Shown here: one piece after another, positions 1 through 10,841 of the stretch | How positions within the stretch are numbered: position 1 is the stretch's first letter | Layout: each line of letters begins with the position of its first letter | Source: Taxillus chinensis | Taxonomy: Eukaryota > Streptophyta > Magnoliopsida > Santalales > Loranthaceae | Assembly (NCBI GenBank): GCA_023512835.1 | Contig: CM042091.1 | Coordinates: forward strand, 3,600,348 to 3,664,347 | Length of the DNA: 64,000 nt | Reading direction: 5' to 3' | Notes under the pieces: generated by a model | Told to the model about the DNA's origin: nothing | The model's input: only the letters and a program-made list of their open reading frames with translations | Database searches by the model: none | Translations under genes and position numbers: made by a program

Positions 1-768
1 ACAATATAAGCAAATTCACGCACACTAATTAAATTCTATACCTACCCTTCAGTTTCTGAGAAAGGAAAAGAAGATGATCACAATAATTACATACCCCTAC
101 CCTTCAGTTTCAGTTTCTATAATTACATGATTTACCTCGTGATTGATTCCTAGCAGCAACACTCAAAAAATTTAAATAACTTAAAGCACAATGCTGCAAA
201 TTGCAAAAGGTAAGGACACAACTTTTTAAACTCTAACCCGCTATATATATATTCTACAAAAATCCAGCTTCCTTAAAATACCCATTGCTCTACATGCATT
301 TTGAGACATAATACAGATTGCAGGATAAAAGGCCCACAGGTGGTAAACTTCATTTCCCATAGAAGATGCATTAATGGTATTTAGATAATAAGTATCTGCT
401 AACCCTATGTTTTTATTTATTTAATAAAAGTTTCTTTACCCCCCAAACTAATATGATGAAGATTTTCTTTTGCCCCCAAAATTGAACTAATAACAAAAAC
501 CATACAAAATTAGACTGCTAAATTATACCAACTATACCCAATTGAGAGGGGAAATGTGTCTTTGTAGGGCCCCCCCTATATAAAAAAAAAACTAAGACCC
601 AGATTTAAATTCATTTTGTTCCCCAAATTCTCATAACCAACCAAGTACATGAATAAACTATCAGAACCTCATAGCCAACGACAACGTAAGAATGGAAACT
701 ACCATACATATGTCTTATAATCTATGTATAAGCTATCAGTCAAAAATCGAAAGATGACAAGCACGAAC
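1..768 (-). other. Intron 1 of the ATG8 gene (partial)
   Basis: AT-rich sequence downstream, in the minus direction, of the first ATG8 coding exon. I found no second ATG8 exon here, so the intron is at least 768 bp and the rest of the gene lies beyond the left edge. No other gene is visible in this stretch. Confidence 0.6.
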
Positions 769-805
769 CGAGTGGGTGTTCCATTGTGAAGGAGCTCTTG
801 GCCAT
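769..805 (-). CDS. ATG8: Autophagy-related ubiquitin-like protein ATG8, first coding exon only
   Basis: On the minus strand an ATG at 805-803 opens a short exon encoding MAKSSFTMEHPL and the first base of the next codon, followed by a GT donor at 768-767. This is the characteristic N-terminus of plant ATG8 (family start MAKSSF.xEHPLE), and plant ATG8 genes commonly split at this Leu/Glu position. ATG8 is the ubiquitin-like protein that is cleaved by ATG4, conjugated to phosphatidylethanolamine and needed for autophagosome growth and cargo binding. The remaining roughly 105 residues, including the C-terminal glycine, are outside the window. A TATA-like box lies about 140 bases upstream. The call rests on 12 residues plus the splice position, so the family is likely but the isoform cannot be given. 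Confidence 0.72.
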
Positions 806-941
806 TGAAAACGCTTAGGTGAAACAACGCTGAATGCAAACAAAATTAGCACACGAAGATCTTGGGACTAGAGTTAGGGTTACGAAATAAAGATCGCTTC
901 ACGCCCACACGAACACGATAAAAGAAAGAAAAATGAAACGA

Positions 942-948
942 ATTTATA
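942..948 (-). promoter_or_regulatory. TATA box of the ATG8 gene
   Basis: TATAAAT on the minus strand, about 140 bases upstream of the ATG8 start codon. This would place transcription start near 910 and leave a pyrimidine-rich leader of about 105 bases. The position fits a plant core promoter, but transcription was not observed. Confidence 0.45.
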
Positions 949-999
949 GGAAAATCTTATACTGAAGCGAAGTAATTGCAGTGGAGGTAAAGCGAGCAG

Positions 1000-3900
1000 C
1001 GTGATATATGGATTGGGAGACGGGTGATATGGGCAGCCGGGCCGAATCCAGGGAGGGTACCCGTCAACCGACGGTAAAAAATTTTAGTGTAGTATTAAAT
1101 ATTTTATTAATATATTTTATTGACAAATACGGAGAAAACGTTTACAAATATGAATATAAGATATTAATACAATACTTAATAACATTAATGACTCAAATCT
1201 ACCCGTATAAATATAATTATATTTCAAGGTATATGTATGCATATACCAAGGCACCGCATAAGCATAGTTTATCCTAATGAAAATCATCAATCGGTTTAGA
1301 AAAAAGTTTTGAAAAAAATAAAAACCGTAAGGAATTGTTTAGGTTTGACATGACACGTTGTACTAATAATGTCATGAATTTTGAAAATAATATACGATTA
1401 TTAATAATATACTAATAATCTTTTCTAATTAACACATTTACCCATTCTTTCTTCTGTGTCTTTGGTGCCGTCCTCCCATCTGATTTATTTTCTTTACCCA
1501 CATCAATGGGTGTCATCTTCCTTCCCTCTTCCACTACAAAAGGTATTTTCTTTTCCCACATCAATTGGTATTCTTTCTTTTCTCACGGCATTAAGATTAG
1601 TTAATTTTTTCTTTCTTTTCGGCGGAAGGTACACTAGATTAGTTAACTTTTTATCAATTCCGTAATTTGCATAATGAAGACTTCATAATCGAAATTTAAT
1701 AGATATGGAAATTTTCTCTTGTTTAATTTTATTTTAATTTAAGTGGTTTGTAGTATTTTATGAAATTATAAACATTGTACTAGAATTTGTAGTAATGTTA
1801 AAAAAGGATGTTTGTTTTAGGTTGTTGCTGCAAATAACTTGGGAAAGTGGAATTTCAAAAATTTAACCAATATTATGATTGTGACGTACTTGTCAAACAT
1901 TTAGATAATGTTCGAATTTTTTTATTGGAATATCATAATAATATTCGATTATACTTATTGGAACATAATCTTCATGTTCTATTATCTTTATTCAAACATA
2001 TAATATAATTTCTACTATATGTTTATTCAAATATATAAATCAAGTATATGAATATATCTCAAAGTAACATAAAAACTTTAAGTGAAAGAAAATGACTTAA
2101 TCTAAGATGTGAGACTTTGATTCGAGGAATAGAACTCTGGTTCAAGCTTAATTTCGGTTCGATAAGCTTTGGTTTGAAAAATAAAACTTCGGAAACCTTC
2201 ATTGAGAAAAAACGTGAACCAAAGTTCTATTTCTCTCAAAAGCAATGTCAAACTGGGTTAATTTAGTGTTACTTTTGAAATGTTGATTTTGCAAAACCTA
2301 TGTAAACTATAAAAAAAATACTTATATTTTTTTTGATTTTTTATGATAAAAAACAGAAGCAATTTAAGAAATGTGTTTTAGAAGTTGCTTTATCAAAAAA
2401 CAGTTTTATAAAATTTAAAATATTCATTCTATTCATCGAACTAGCATTTGCACTTTTTGTCTCAAAGCCTTGTCATCATTCTTCCTCACTGTCATTGCCC
2501 CCCCTCTTCCGTCACCTCCTCCTCCATTAGCTCCTTTCTAGGCTTATTGATCGTTATCGAATTTAGTTTTTAAAACACAAGTTATACTTGGGGTTGTATT
2601 TTGTTCGACTCCCAAGTTCAACATGGTTTACAACAATTCAATGTTGTTCTGAGTTATCGAGGCAAATTCTTTCTTTTCTTCACTTGATAAGATGCCATAA
2701 TTATAGGGAAAATTCAAGTTATTAGGGCTTTGCAAACTACTCCTAGGAATAGGATAGTTTTCAGGGTAGGCAATAGTTATCTATGACAGTGTTGTCCTAA
2801 CATTTTTGTGAAAAGATTTTTTTCTTTTTAATCTCTACAATAATTTTATTTTTAATTTATCAAATTCTTAAATGTTTATTTTCATAATTTTTAATCAACA
2901 CAGCTAAAAGTAGTTTTTAAAAAAACACAATATTATCAGACTAAATAAATGTTTATGTTTGAATAAAACACATTATTTGATTTCATTAAAATAAAAATGT
3001 TAAATTTCGATAAACATAAATTCTTACCATTTTATATATTTAAAGAAGCGTCGTTCATTATTTTTTTTACTTTTAATGTTTTCTCACTATATTTTCAGAT
3101 TTTTTTTAAAAAATATATTATTATTATTATTATTATATAAAAAATTATTTTATATTGTTATCTTATAAATCCAATGGCTAACTTTGACTAGAAAATTTTT
3201 AGAATTATAAAAAAAATAATTATCGTCTTATTTTGAAATTAACTTTTGAATGAAGTCAATAATAAGACAAATATGATTAAGAAAGGGGCTGTCTTATAAA
3301 TCCCTTTCCCAAAACCAAGTTCAATAAATGTGGGCATTTACATTAAAGTCTCCAGATTTTGTGTGTCCCTTGATCTCTCATAATTCATTCTAGTACCTTC
3401 TGGTGCCATTAAATTTTCCAACTCCTGCCTCGTGGGGTAGTTGAGGAATTGAATGCAGCACCTTCAATGCCCCTCACTACCTGTCTCTGCTTTTCCATAT
3501 CTCTAATCCAATAAAAACCACGCGATCTTCACTTCTATTTTTTTTATTAACATCTCCAGCCCCACACCCCTCTCCACTAGCTAAGACCCCTCCCCTCTTC
3601 GTGTCTTCGGCCTCACTTTTCTTCTCGCCATCATTCACTTATAGGACAAACCCACAACAGAAGTGGAGAGTTTTGAAGGTCACACTCCATATATACTCTA
3701 CTTGACGTCCAGTGCTCAATCCTTATTCGTCTCCCTCTCTCTCCTCATCCTTATTTCGTGTTTATGAGGTGAAATATTTTATATATTTTCTTTTCTTTTT
3801 TCCCCTCAAACAAGAATATTACAATTTTACCTGGTTATGAAACATGGATTGATTCTACACGTCCGAGGTAGCTGTCTAGTTGTCAAATGCATGAAGAGAT

Positions 3901-5280
3901 CCAAAAAAGGTTGGAATAGTTTGGGATGGATCGATCTGATTTAACGGGATATTGGTCCGGTTCAATAAGAAAGCAACTCCCAAAAACGTTTTCGGGTATT
4001 TTTTTTATTGAGCCGTGCCAATATCACGTCCCATTACTTTTCCATGCTTTTTCAGTTCTTATATCAGGAGCGGGTACGTAGATGTCGTTTCATTTTTTTT
4101 TTGTTGTGCGCAGATATTAAATTGAGTTATACACACACACATGTATATATATATATAAGAGTTATGTGCCGAGCCATTTTTCGGCTAGGGAATTGGGCTT
4201 TTTGTTTCGTGCAGGCATTTGCAATTGACGGACTACTGCGCTGGCCACCCATTTTATTTCTGTTTTATGCGGCGGTTCGTGAAGATCTACGTTGTTCTGG
4301 TTTCAATTTGTTTCATATTGAAAGACCTGCCGTAAATAAAATTGTTTAGCTTATTAAAATAAAAATATTACACGTCAAAAAAAGGTATAATGATCGTAAA
4401 TGTCCAATCAGTACTTGAGAAATATAATCGAGTGTTTCGTAGAGGTTTGCAATATGGGAGAGGTAACACAACCAATTGAGTCATGGATCTTCAATAATTC
4501 GACATTGATTTGGAGCCATGAACGCATGAGTTGATTTTGCCGCGGGTGTGGTGCATATGCTATCTTTAATTAAGTCGTCTTTCAGGCCGTTTGTTAATAT
4601 TGTCTTTAAGGCAATTATGCAAAGTTAATTGTGAAATTTCTCACAAAAACGTTACTAATGTCAACTTATCCGTAGAAAATATTATTTTTACTATAATGTT
4701 AATGAGAATGGGACTATTTGATGCCGTTTTATTTGATAAACCATTGGTTGAGTTCTTGATGATAACCTCTGCCATAGATACCGAGTAGAGTTAGATATGG
4801 TTTAAATTTTCCTTTCCTGAGCATGCTGCCGTCAGGCTTATTGTCTCTGCATGAGAGTTAACAGATGTATAACAAATATTACATGCATATGATTAATTGA
4901 GTAAAGTTTTTTGATCGCCAATGTTGATGTGTTATAATTTTACCATAATTGGCATGTAAATAAAATTAAAATATTATCTATGGTTCAAATGCGACACGCT
5001 AAGCTAATTCATTCCAATCAAAATTGAAATTGTGATTAATTGCTAAAAATATTTTATTACATTAGGCAAAAATAAATATTTGTAGAAAATAAAAATATTG
5101 GATTATTTATTTTTTAAATAACCTATTTTATTACCAAACTTATGAAATGGAATGCTTGTAGTTTCTTGGGGCGAACACCGTGCTATCTTTCCACAAATTT
5201 TTCCAACTAAAAAACGTTAAACGTTCAGTCCTAAAATAGCTTGTTCTTGTTTAGGTTTTGCATTTGTTACTTGTTAGTTG
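1000..5280. other. Gene-poor intergenic DNA
   Basis: AT-rich sequence with only short, low-complexity reading frames. I see no exon with recognisable protein similarity. About 3480-3765 looks like a plus-strand promoter and leader: CCAAT-like and TATA-like motifs, a CT-rich stretch, then ATGAG followed by a GT donor-like site. No coding sequence follows that I recognise. Short (CA)n and (TA)n tracts lie near 4130-4157. Confidence 0.5.
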
Positions 5281-5550
5281 ATTACCTAGAGGCGCTTCCC
5301 ATCCACGGCTTGAGCTCTGGCCAGCCCTAGTGTTGACATAGTGAACTTGGTGACTGACCTAGAGACTCCAGGGGTTTTTATGGCCTAAGAATCCCGAGAG
5401 TATGATTTGGAATTCAAGCGAGTTCGTTCCTAAGTCATAATCGTGAAGGTCATCCACTTGACTCCCCATAGCTGGTAGCCCTCGACCCACCTCTATTCCA
5501 TGGTTGAAGTTGTTCTAGCTCACAAAAAATACCTTCATGGTTGGGTAGCT

Positions 5551-5610
5551 TGGAAGTCACCCATCCTAAAATTGCTTTGATCATATTCTCACTTAATTAT
5601 GGAGTTCTTT
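5551..5610 (-). repeat. 5S-rRNA-like fragment, possibly from a Cassandra-type TRIM LTR
   Basis: On the minus strand the segment contains GAACTCCATAATTAAG and, about 30 bases later, TAGGATGGGTGACTTCC. These match in order and spacing the internal promoter half of plant 5S rRNA (GAACTCCGAAGTTAAG, then the box-C motif GGATGGGTGACCTCC). The 5S halves outside this stretch are not recognisable. Plant Cassandra retrotransposons carry 5S-derived sequence in their LTRs, which is the most economical explanation. A second LTR was not found, so this is a fragment or solo LTR at best. It is too diverged and too short for a working 5S gene. Confidence 0.5.
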
Positions 5611-6349
5611 CAAATTAAACGCTATCAGATCAACTGCATGAGGTGTATACATATAACTATATATAACCTTCATATATTTGTCACCAAAAGCTATTAATTT
5701 TAAAGTCATATTAGAACCATTTAACAACAATCATATTTGTCATCGTAGACTTTATTAATTCTTGTTCAGTATCCTATATTGACTCTAGTTACCATATTGA
5801 TTCATGGTATGGAAGTTTGAAGAAGGAAAGAAAAAAGGACAGAATAGGGAGAAGAAGAAAGGTAGAGATAGTAGAAATCTTATTTTGATTAATAAATTTT
5901 GTGATATATAATATAAACCTTACAAGACAATTTAGAAACACTGGGCATCAAAAAGATTATTTAGAAATATTTGAAAAAAAGGAAGAATTTAGAGGAAGGG
6001 AGAAAATAAAATAATAAATAGACCATGTGATACTTAATTACTTATGTATGGAGATGAGTCTTTTATCTATGGACTCTTATAATATCTCTTTAGGGTTTGG
6101 TCCTTAAGTCTTGACCATCTTGGATATGATCCTTCACCATTCTTCATAATCATAATGGGTCATTTGATATTAGCCTTGCTTGAAAGTGCCTTCAATTTTA
6201 GGCCATCTTTGGAATATATGGGTTTTTAAATCTTTAGCCTTCTTTGGAATGGGTCATTGGAGATTCGCCTCCTAATGATTCTAACCAACTATATATAGAT
6301 TAAAATTAACGCAAAGTGTTTTGAATTTTAAGTAAACTTACAACTATCA

Positions 6350-6697
6350 ATAGAGTTTGGCAGAGAACACAGAGGCAAGACTGGTCAGTTTGGAACAAGC
6401 CCATCAAGAAGTGTACAGAAATTTCCGAGATTTGCAAGGGCAAATGGACCGTTGACAGAAATGATGTCGAAATTAGTCAGAAACCTAGGACAAGGAGTCC
6501 CAAATCAACAACAAGGCCAGGAAGCATTGCAACCACCAACTCTCACACAAATGCAGACACCAATTCATGACCCTACTCCCGCACATCGAGGTATCCCAAA
6601 TCAAGTCCATTTTACGCCAAAACCATTGAGCAAGCACCCCCAAAATCTGCAAATCAAACCCTCAAACCATCAAGAACCATTACCTAGTCCAAGCTAG
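6350..6697 (+). pseudogene. Decayed Ty3/gypsy gag N-terminal fragment
   Basis: Reading plus-strand codons from about 6365 gives an ENTEARLVSLEQAHQEVY-type coiled-coil segment, one stop codon near 6455, then MTEMMSKLVRNLGQG and a long Gln/Pro-rich stretch to the stop at 6695-6697. A short coiled coil followed by a Q/P-rich linker is the usual start of the gag polyprotein in many plant gypsy elements. No CCHC knuckle, protease, reverse transcriptase or LTR is seen nearby. It is a broken remnant with no expected function. Confidence 0.45.
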
Positions 6698-7098
6698 TCA
6701 AGTTCAAGTCAACTTTGTGGATTATGCCCCTAGAGGTTCAAAACAAAAAAAAAAAAAAGAGAAAAAAAGCATCGAAAGAATCGGCCTTTTTGAGAGTTCA
6801 ATCTGAACTATGGATCATATCCAACCTAGAATAGGTTTGAGCCTATTGTATCCCTTTCTTGATAAACCCTTAAACCTCAAGCCTACGTTACGGTCCTAGA
6901 AAAGTCGGTAATTAATCATTAAGCACCATTTAAACTTGATAACTATAATGATTCCAACCAACTACATACGGTTATAGAAAATTGTAAAATTTAAATTTTT
7001 AAAAGACTTCGAATGAATTTTTTAAGAGATAATTCCATGAGTGACGTATAATTTTCAGCACAAAAGATAAATAATTAATTTGAGGTGAAAGAATAGGC

Positions 7099-7308
7099 TC
7101 CACCAAACACAAATGCACTCCCGTGAGCTTTAACAATATTGTTGATCAATTTCATAATGAGTACTATTTTACCCACACCAGCTCCCTCGAATAGCCCGAT
7201 TTTTCCTCCACGTCGATATGGAGCTAAAAGATCTACCACCTTAATTCCTGTTTCAAAACTAAATAATTTTGTATCTAATTGGATAAAGGCGGGCGCAGAT
7301 ATGTGAAT
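7099..7308 (-). pseudogene. atpB: Nuclear plastid DNA fragment (NUPT): atpB, CF1 ATP synthase beta subunit
   Basis: The minus strand reads without stops through a central piece of the plastid ATP synthase beta subunit: [15 protein letters not shown], then [19 protein letters not shown], then the Walker A loop region and [10 protein letters not shown]. This covers about 70 of the roughly 498 residues. Clear decay is visible. The Walker A loop reads GAGVGKI, where ATP synthase has GAGVGKT, so the conserved Thr is lost. FGGAG is FEGAG, and after the FGG motif the similarity stops abruptly. The surroundings are nuclear-type AT-rich DNA with a MITE-like element starting 28 bases away, so this is a transferred organelle fragment and not plastid sequence. 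It has no expected function. Confidence 0.85.
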
Positions 7309-7335
7309 AATAAGATTCTCGATTTGTTGGATAAT

Positions 7336-8040
7336 GACCTAGTTCGATAATATTGTGTTTTTAAAAGAAGTTGCTTTTAGTTGCACTAGGAAAAAAAGTA
7401 CTGTAAAAATAAACAAGTGAGTGTTCAGTGAGAAATGATTTTAAAAGTGTTTTAAATTCTAAAAACATGTAATAAGTATTTGGTAAATAAAAATTAAAAT
7501 TGTTGTAAAGATTTAAAAAACAATATCATTTTGGTTGTATTATATTTTGGGGTAATTTTTTAATGAATTATTGCAGTCCCCCTATCCCTGCTGCCCCCTC
7601 CAAACTTGCCTCCCTCTGTGCCCCTTGATCCCCCCCTAATACCGCATATCCTTGTCGCCCCTTGTGCCCTCCCCATCCTTGCCACTCCTTGTGCCCTCCG
7701 ATCCACGCCACCCTCCTATACCTGCTGCTTGTACCTTTTGTGCCTAGATTTGACTGTGTGTGAGAGACGCCCAATGGCGGCAAGGACTACTCATGTGGGG
7801 GAGGATACGCTTTTTAAGGATTGATTGAAGATAATAAAGATAATATTGATATTTTAATTTTAAATTACTTCTTGATAAAACAGTTTATAAAAGCAACTCT
7901 TGAATTACTTCTACTTTTTATTAAAAAAAAAAAGCAAATTTTTTTTGTAAGTACTTTTTTTATAGTTACCAAACAGGTTTTATTACTTTTCCTTATCTTA
8001 TAACCAAAAGTAACATTTAAGAAACATTACCAAACTGACC
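7336..8040. mobile_element. MITE-like non-autonomous DNA element with C-rich core (copy 1)
   Basis: The ends are GACCTAGTT at the left and CAAACTGACC at the right, forming short imperfect inverted ends. Both arms are AT-rich and contain poly-purine stretches such as AAAAGAAGTTGCTTTT. The centre (about 7575-7790) is very C-rich on the plus strand. A second, clearly related copy lies at 33546-34063, with the same end motifs and the same arm phrases (AATAAGTATTTG, GTTACCAAA). No transposase is present. The class is probably hAT- or Harbinger-like; the flanking duplication is ambiguous (TAAT on both sides is possible). Short reading frames in the core are by-products of composition. Confidence 0.6.
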
Positions 8041-10841
8041 TAATATCAAGCATAGTTTATTGGTCTTTGATAAAGACATTTAAATTGTTAGTCCTAGGCC
8101 TCAGTCTAGAGGAAAGAGAATAAACATAATTAGGCCAATCTTTCTTTATGGCTTACTTAAATTTTTTTTGATTGAAATAATATAAATAATAGTGCAGAAG
8201 ACAACACAATAAAAATTAAAATAAAATGTTATCAACTTCAAAGTTGATTGTTGCCTTATAAGAATGACTTATAACACCATCACAGCCAATCGAGAGCAAC
8301 AATCAAAGAATGGAAAAAACAACATATAAGATTGCAATTACTTTATTCATAACACACGTTTATCATTTATTCTATGACTACAAGTCTCTATTTATAGATA
8401 CACAAGAAAAACAAATAGAAAACTATGTATAATTTTCTTTTACTATATATGGTAAAAAAAATCGCATCATTAAATGAAAGCCAGCATCTTCAAAGATCTT
8501 CTAGATTCTTTAAAGACAATTAATTACAAAACTCTGGTTTAAAAGGTAATTTTTTTGGTTTTGAAATAACTAAACCATTTTTCTTACAATTGAAATGAAA
8601 ATTTTGAGATGTTTAAAATGTTAAACTTTTGAATAATGATTAAAAATATAATTCATAATTCCTTGAAATCTAAAATGAGCATTTTTTTTAAAACCAAAGG
8701 AAATAACTTTCCATTCATAATGGCCAAAAGGACAGTAAAAGTTATTTTATAATGATATTTTAAATGAATTTAAATTTGCCAAAAAAACTAAATTTCATGT
8801 CAACTTTAGGGAAAACATTTAAAAAATAAAGTTTTTTGTAAAAGGTTTTTTTTTTCATTTATATCAATCGGAATAGCATTAAGAGTTATTTTATAACAAT
8901 CTTTTAAATGAATTTAAACTTTCCAAAAACAAATTTTCATGTCAAATTTAAAGAATAAAGTTTTTTTGTAAAAGTTTTTTTTTTGTTATGAATAAGACAA
9001 CAAATCCATTGAAATGCTTAATTAAATGGTTTATGATTAATGATAATTTGAAGTGTACCTTACTTAATTTTATAATTTTTATTTATATAAAAAAACACAA
9101 TACCAAGTGAAACTAGATTTATGAGTTAAATCTTTCGATTCTAAATCTTAGATTTCTATATTTCAATAACATTTATGCTCATGATTCATTTTGATAGTGA
9201 ACTTTGGTAGGAATATATTTATTAAAAAATTATTTTTTATAGAGTAAAGCAACCACAATGGAGTTGGAAGGTTGAAAAAAGGTTTATTTTTAATTTGTTT
9301 TAGAAAAGAATTAATTTTGGATTTAATTTAGTTCGGTGGAGTTGTTTAATTTTTAAATTTGAAATGGCTTAGGTAACGTAAAAAAGTAAGGTCATTTTTT
9401 AAAATAGTTGTTTAAAAAAGCATGGTAGGATTATTTTAAAAAGTGCGTTTGTTTACCTTTAATGATGTAAATAAGATCATTTTAAGTAGTTTTAGCAGTT
9501 AATAATACAAGAATATGAATACTTGGTTTTTTCAAGAAGAGGAAAAATATGCTCGGATGTGAAAGTATTGGAAGAAATGTGATCGTGATTAATAGTGTAT
9601 GGGTTAATTATATGAATAAAAGGTGTGCCTAATTATACATTATGTTGGATATCAAAAAAAAAATATTTTAAGTTGAGTATTTTGATTACCTATAAAGACT
9701 TCTGTCTAATATTTAATAAAAAGTTATTGGTTATTAGAGGTAAAAAGAATTTGATTGAATGGTTATTGAAATTTTCAGGAAATAAGACCTTGTTTAACAT
9801 AATTGAGATTCACATCAGTGTCAAAAAGAGTAATTGTATAAAATCTTTGATTGTAATTTTGAGAAATATTTTGGGTGGTAATATTGTAGAGAAGGGAGAG
9901 GAAATCGGGTGGAATATTGACTTGAGAATAGCCAATATTAGGGGGTTTTGGAAGTAAGGTGTGGCTTATTTTATTTTTTAAAACATTAAATTAACGAAGT
10001 TGCTTTTTTATTAGTTTGGATTCTTGTCGTAAGGTTTGGAGTAGTGTGGTGGGGGTTAAGGGTCCATAATGGCTACATAGAATGATTGGGAATTTTAATG
10101 ATGTAAGAGAAGTACAAATTGGTGAGGAAAATATTTGATAAAAAAAAGAAAAAAACTTAAGTACTGGGTTTTCAAGGTGGTGGAGGTCGCCAAGCAGAAA
10201 GTTTTGTTGGTTTATGACGTCATATTGGCAGGATAATCAGAGACACAAGTATGCAGGAATATGATGGGTCACCGGCGGATTTGAAATAATATAACGAGTG
10301 TATAATAATGTTTTAGACAAATTGAAAATAGAAATAATCCGTCCCTAGCTTTACATGTTTCGTAAAGTGGTTCTTCCTGGAACCTTCGCCTTCCTTATTT
10401 TCATCAGTGTTTTTTTATTTTATTTTATTTTATGCCAGGCTTATGAATTTAACCGGAGCAATAAACATAACCCACTTCTTTCCTTCTTTTGGGTTGGTCT
10501 AAAATAGTAATACATATTTTTTATGAACAGAATAAGCGTTAACCCATACAATTATTTTGAAATTATTTGGAAGCTCTATAGCTCATAGGTGTGGAACTTA
10601 CAATTTGGCCATAGAAACATTTAAAGAATGGAGTAGCAGCAACCATTTCTTCCCCTTCCGGCAGCTACTGCAGGTCAATTTCCTTTACTAAAATGGAAAG
10701 AGCCTGCGTTTCAGGCCTCTCTCATACTCTCTGCACATATTTCCCTATACCACATACAACCCAAAAAAAAAAAAAAACGCCTTACTACCATGCTTACGTC
10801 TTTACCATCCTTCCTGAGCTAGGAAGATCTTGCTGGGTCTC
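8041..10841. other. Intergenic AT-rich DNA downstream of the galactosyltransferase gene
   Basis: No recognisable gene. Around 8160-8420 the text resembles an LTR end (a run ending in CTATTTATAG and a poly-A-rich stretch), but I could not find a partner copy. The open frame at 9625-9957 has a lysine- and isoleucine-biased composition expected from AT-rich noncoding DNA. 10,600-10,840 is probably the 3' UTR and terminator region of the minus-strand gene. Confidence 0.45.

Noticed and set aside
4008..4349. 113-codon plus-strand open frame
   Set aside because: It crosses (CA)n and (TA)n tracts, has no recognised domain, no introns or gene context, and a composition expected from AT-rich noncoding DNA.
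9625..9957. 110-codon plus-strand open frame
   Set aside because: Lys/Ile/Asn-rich product typical of random AT-rich DNA; no motif or conserved start.
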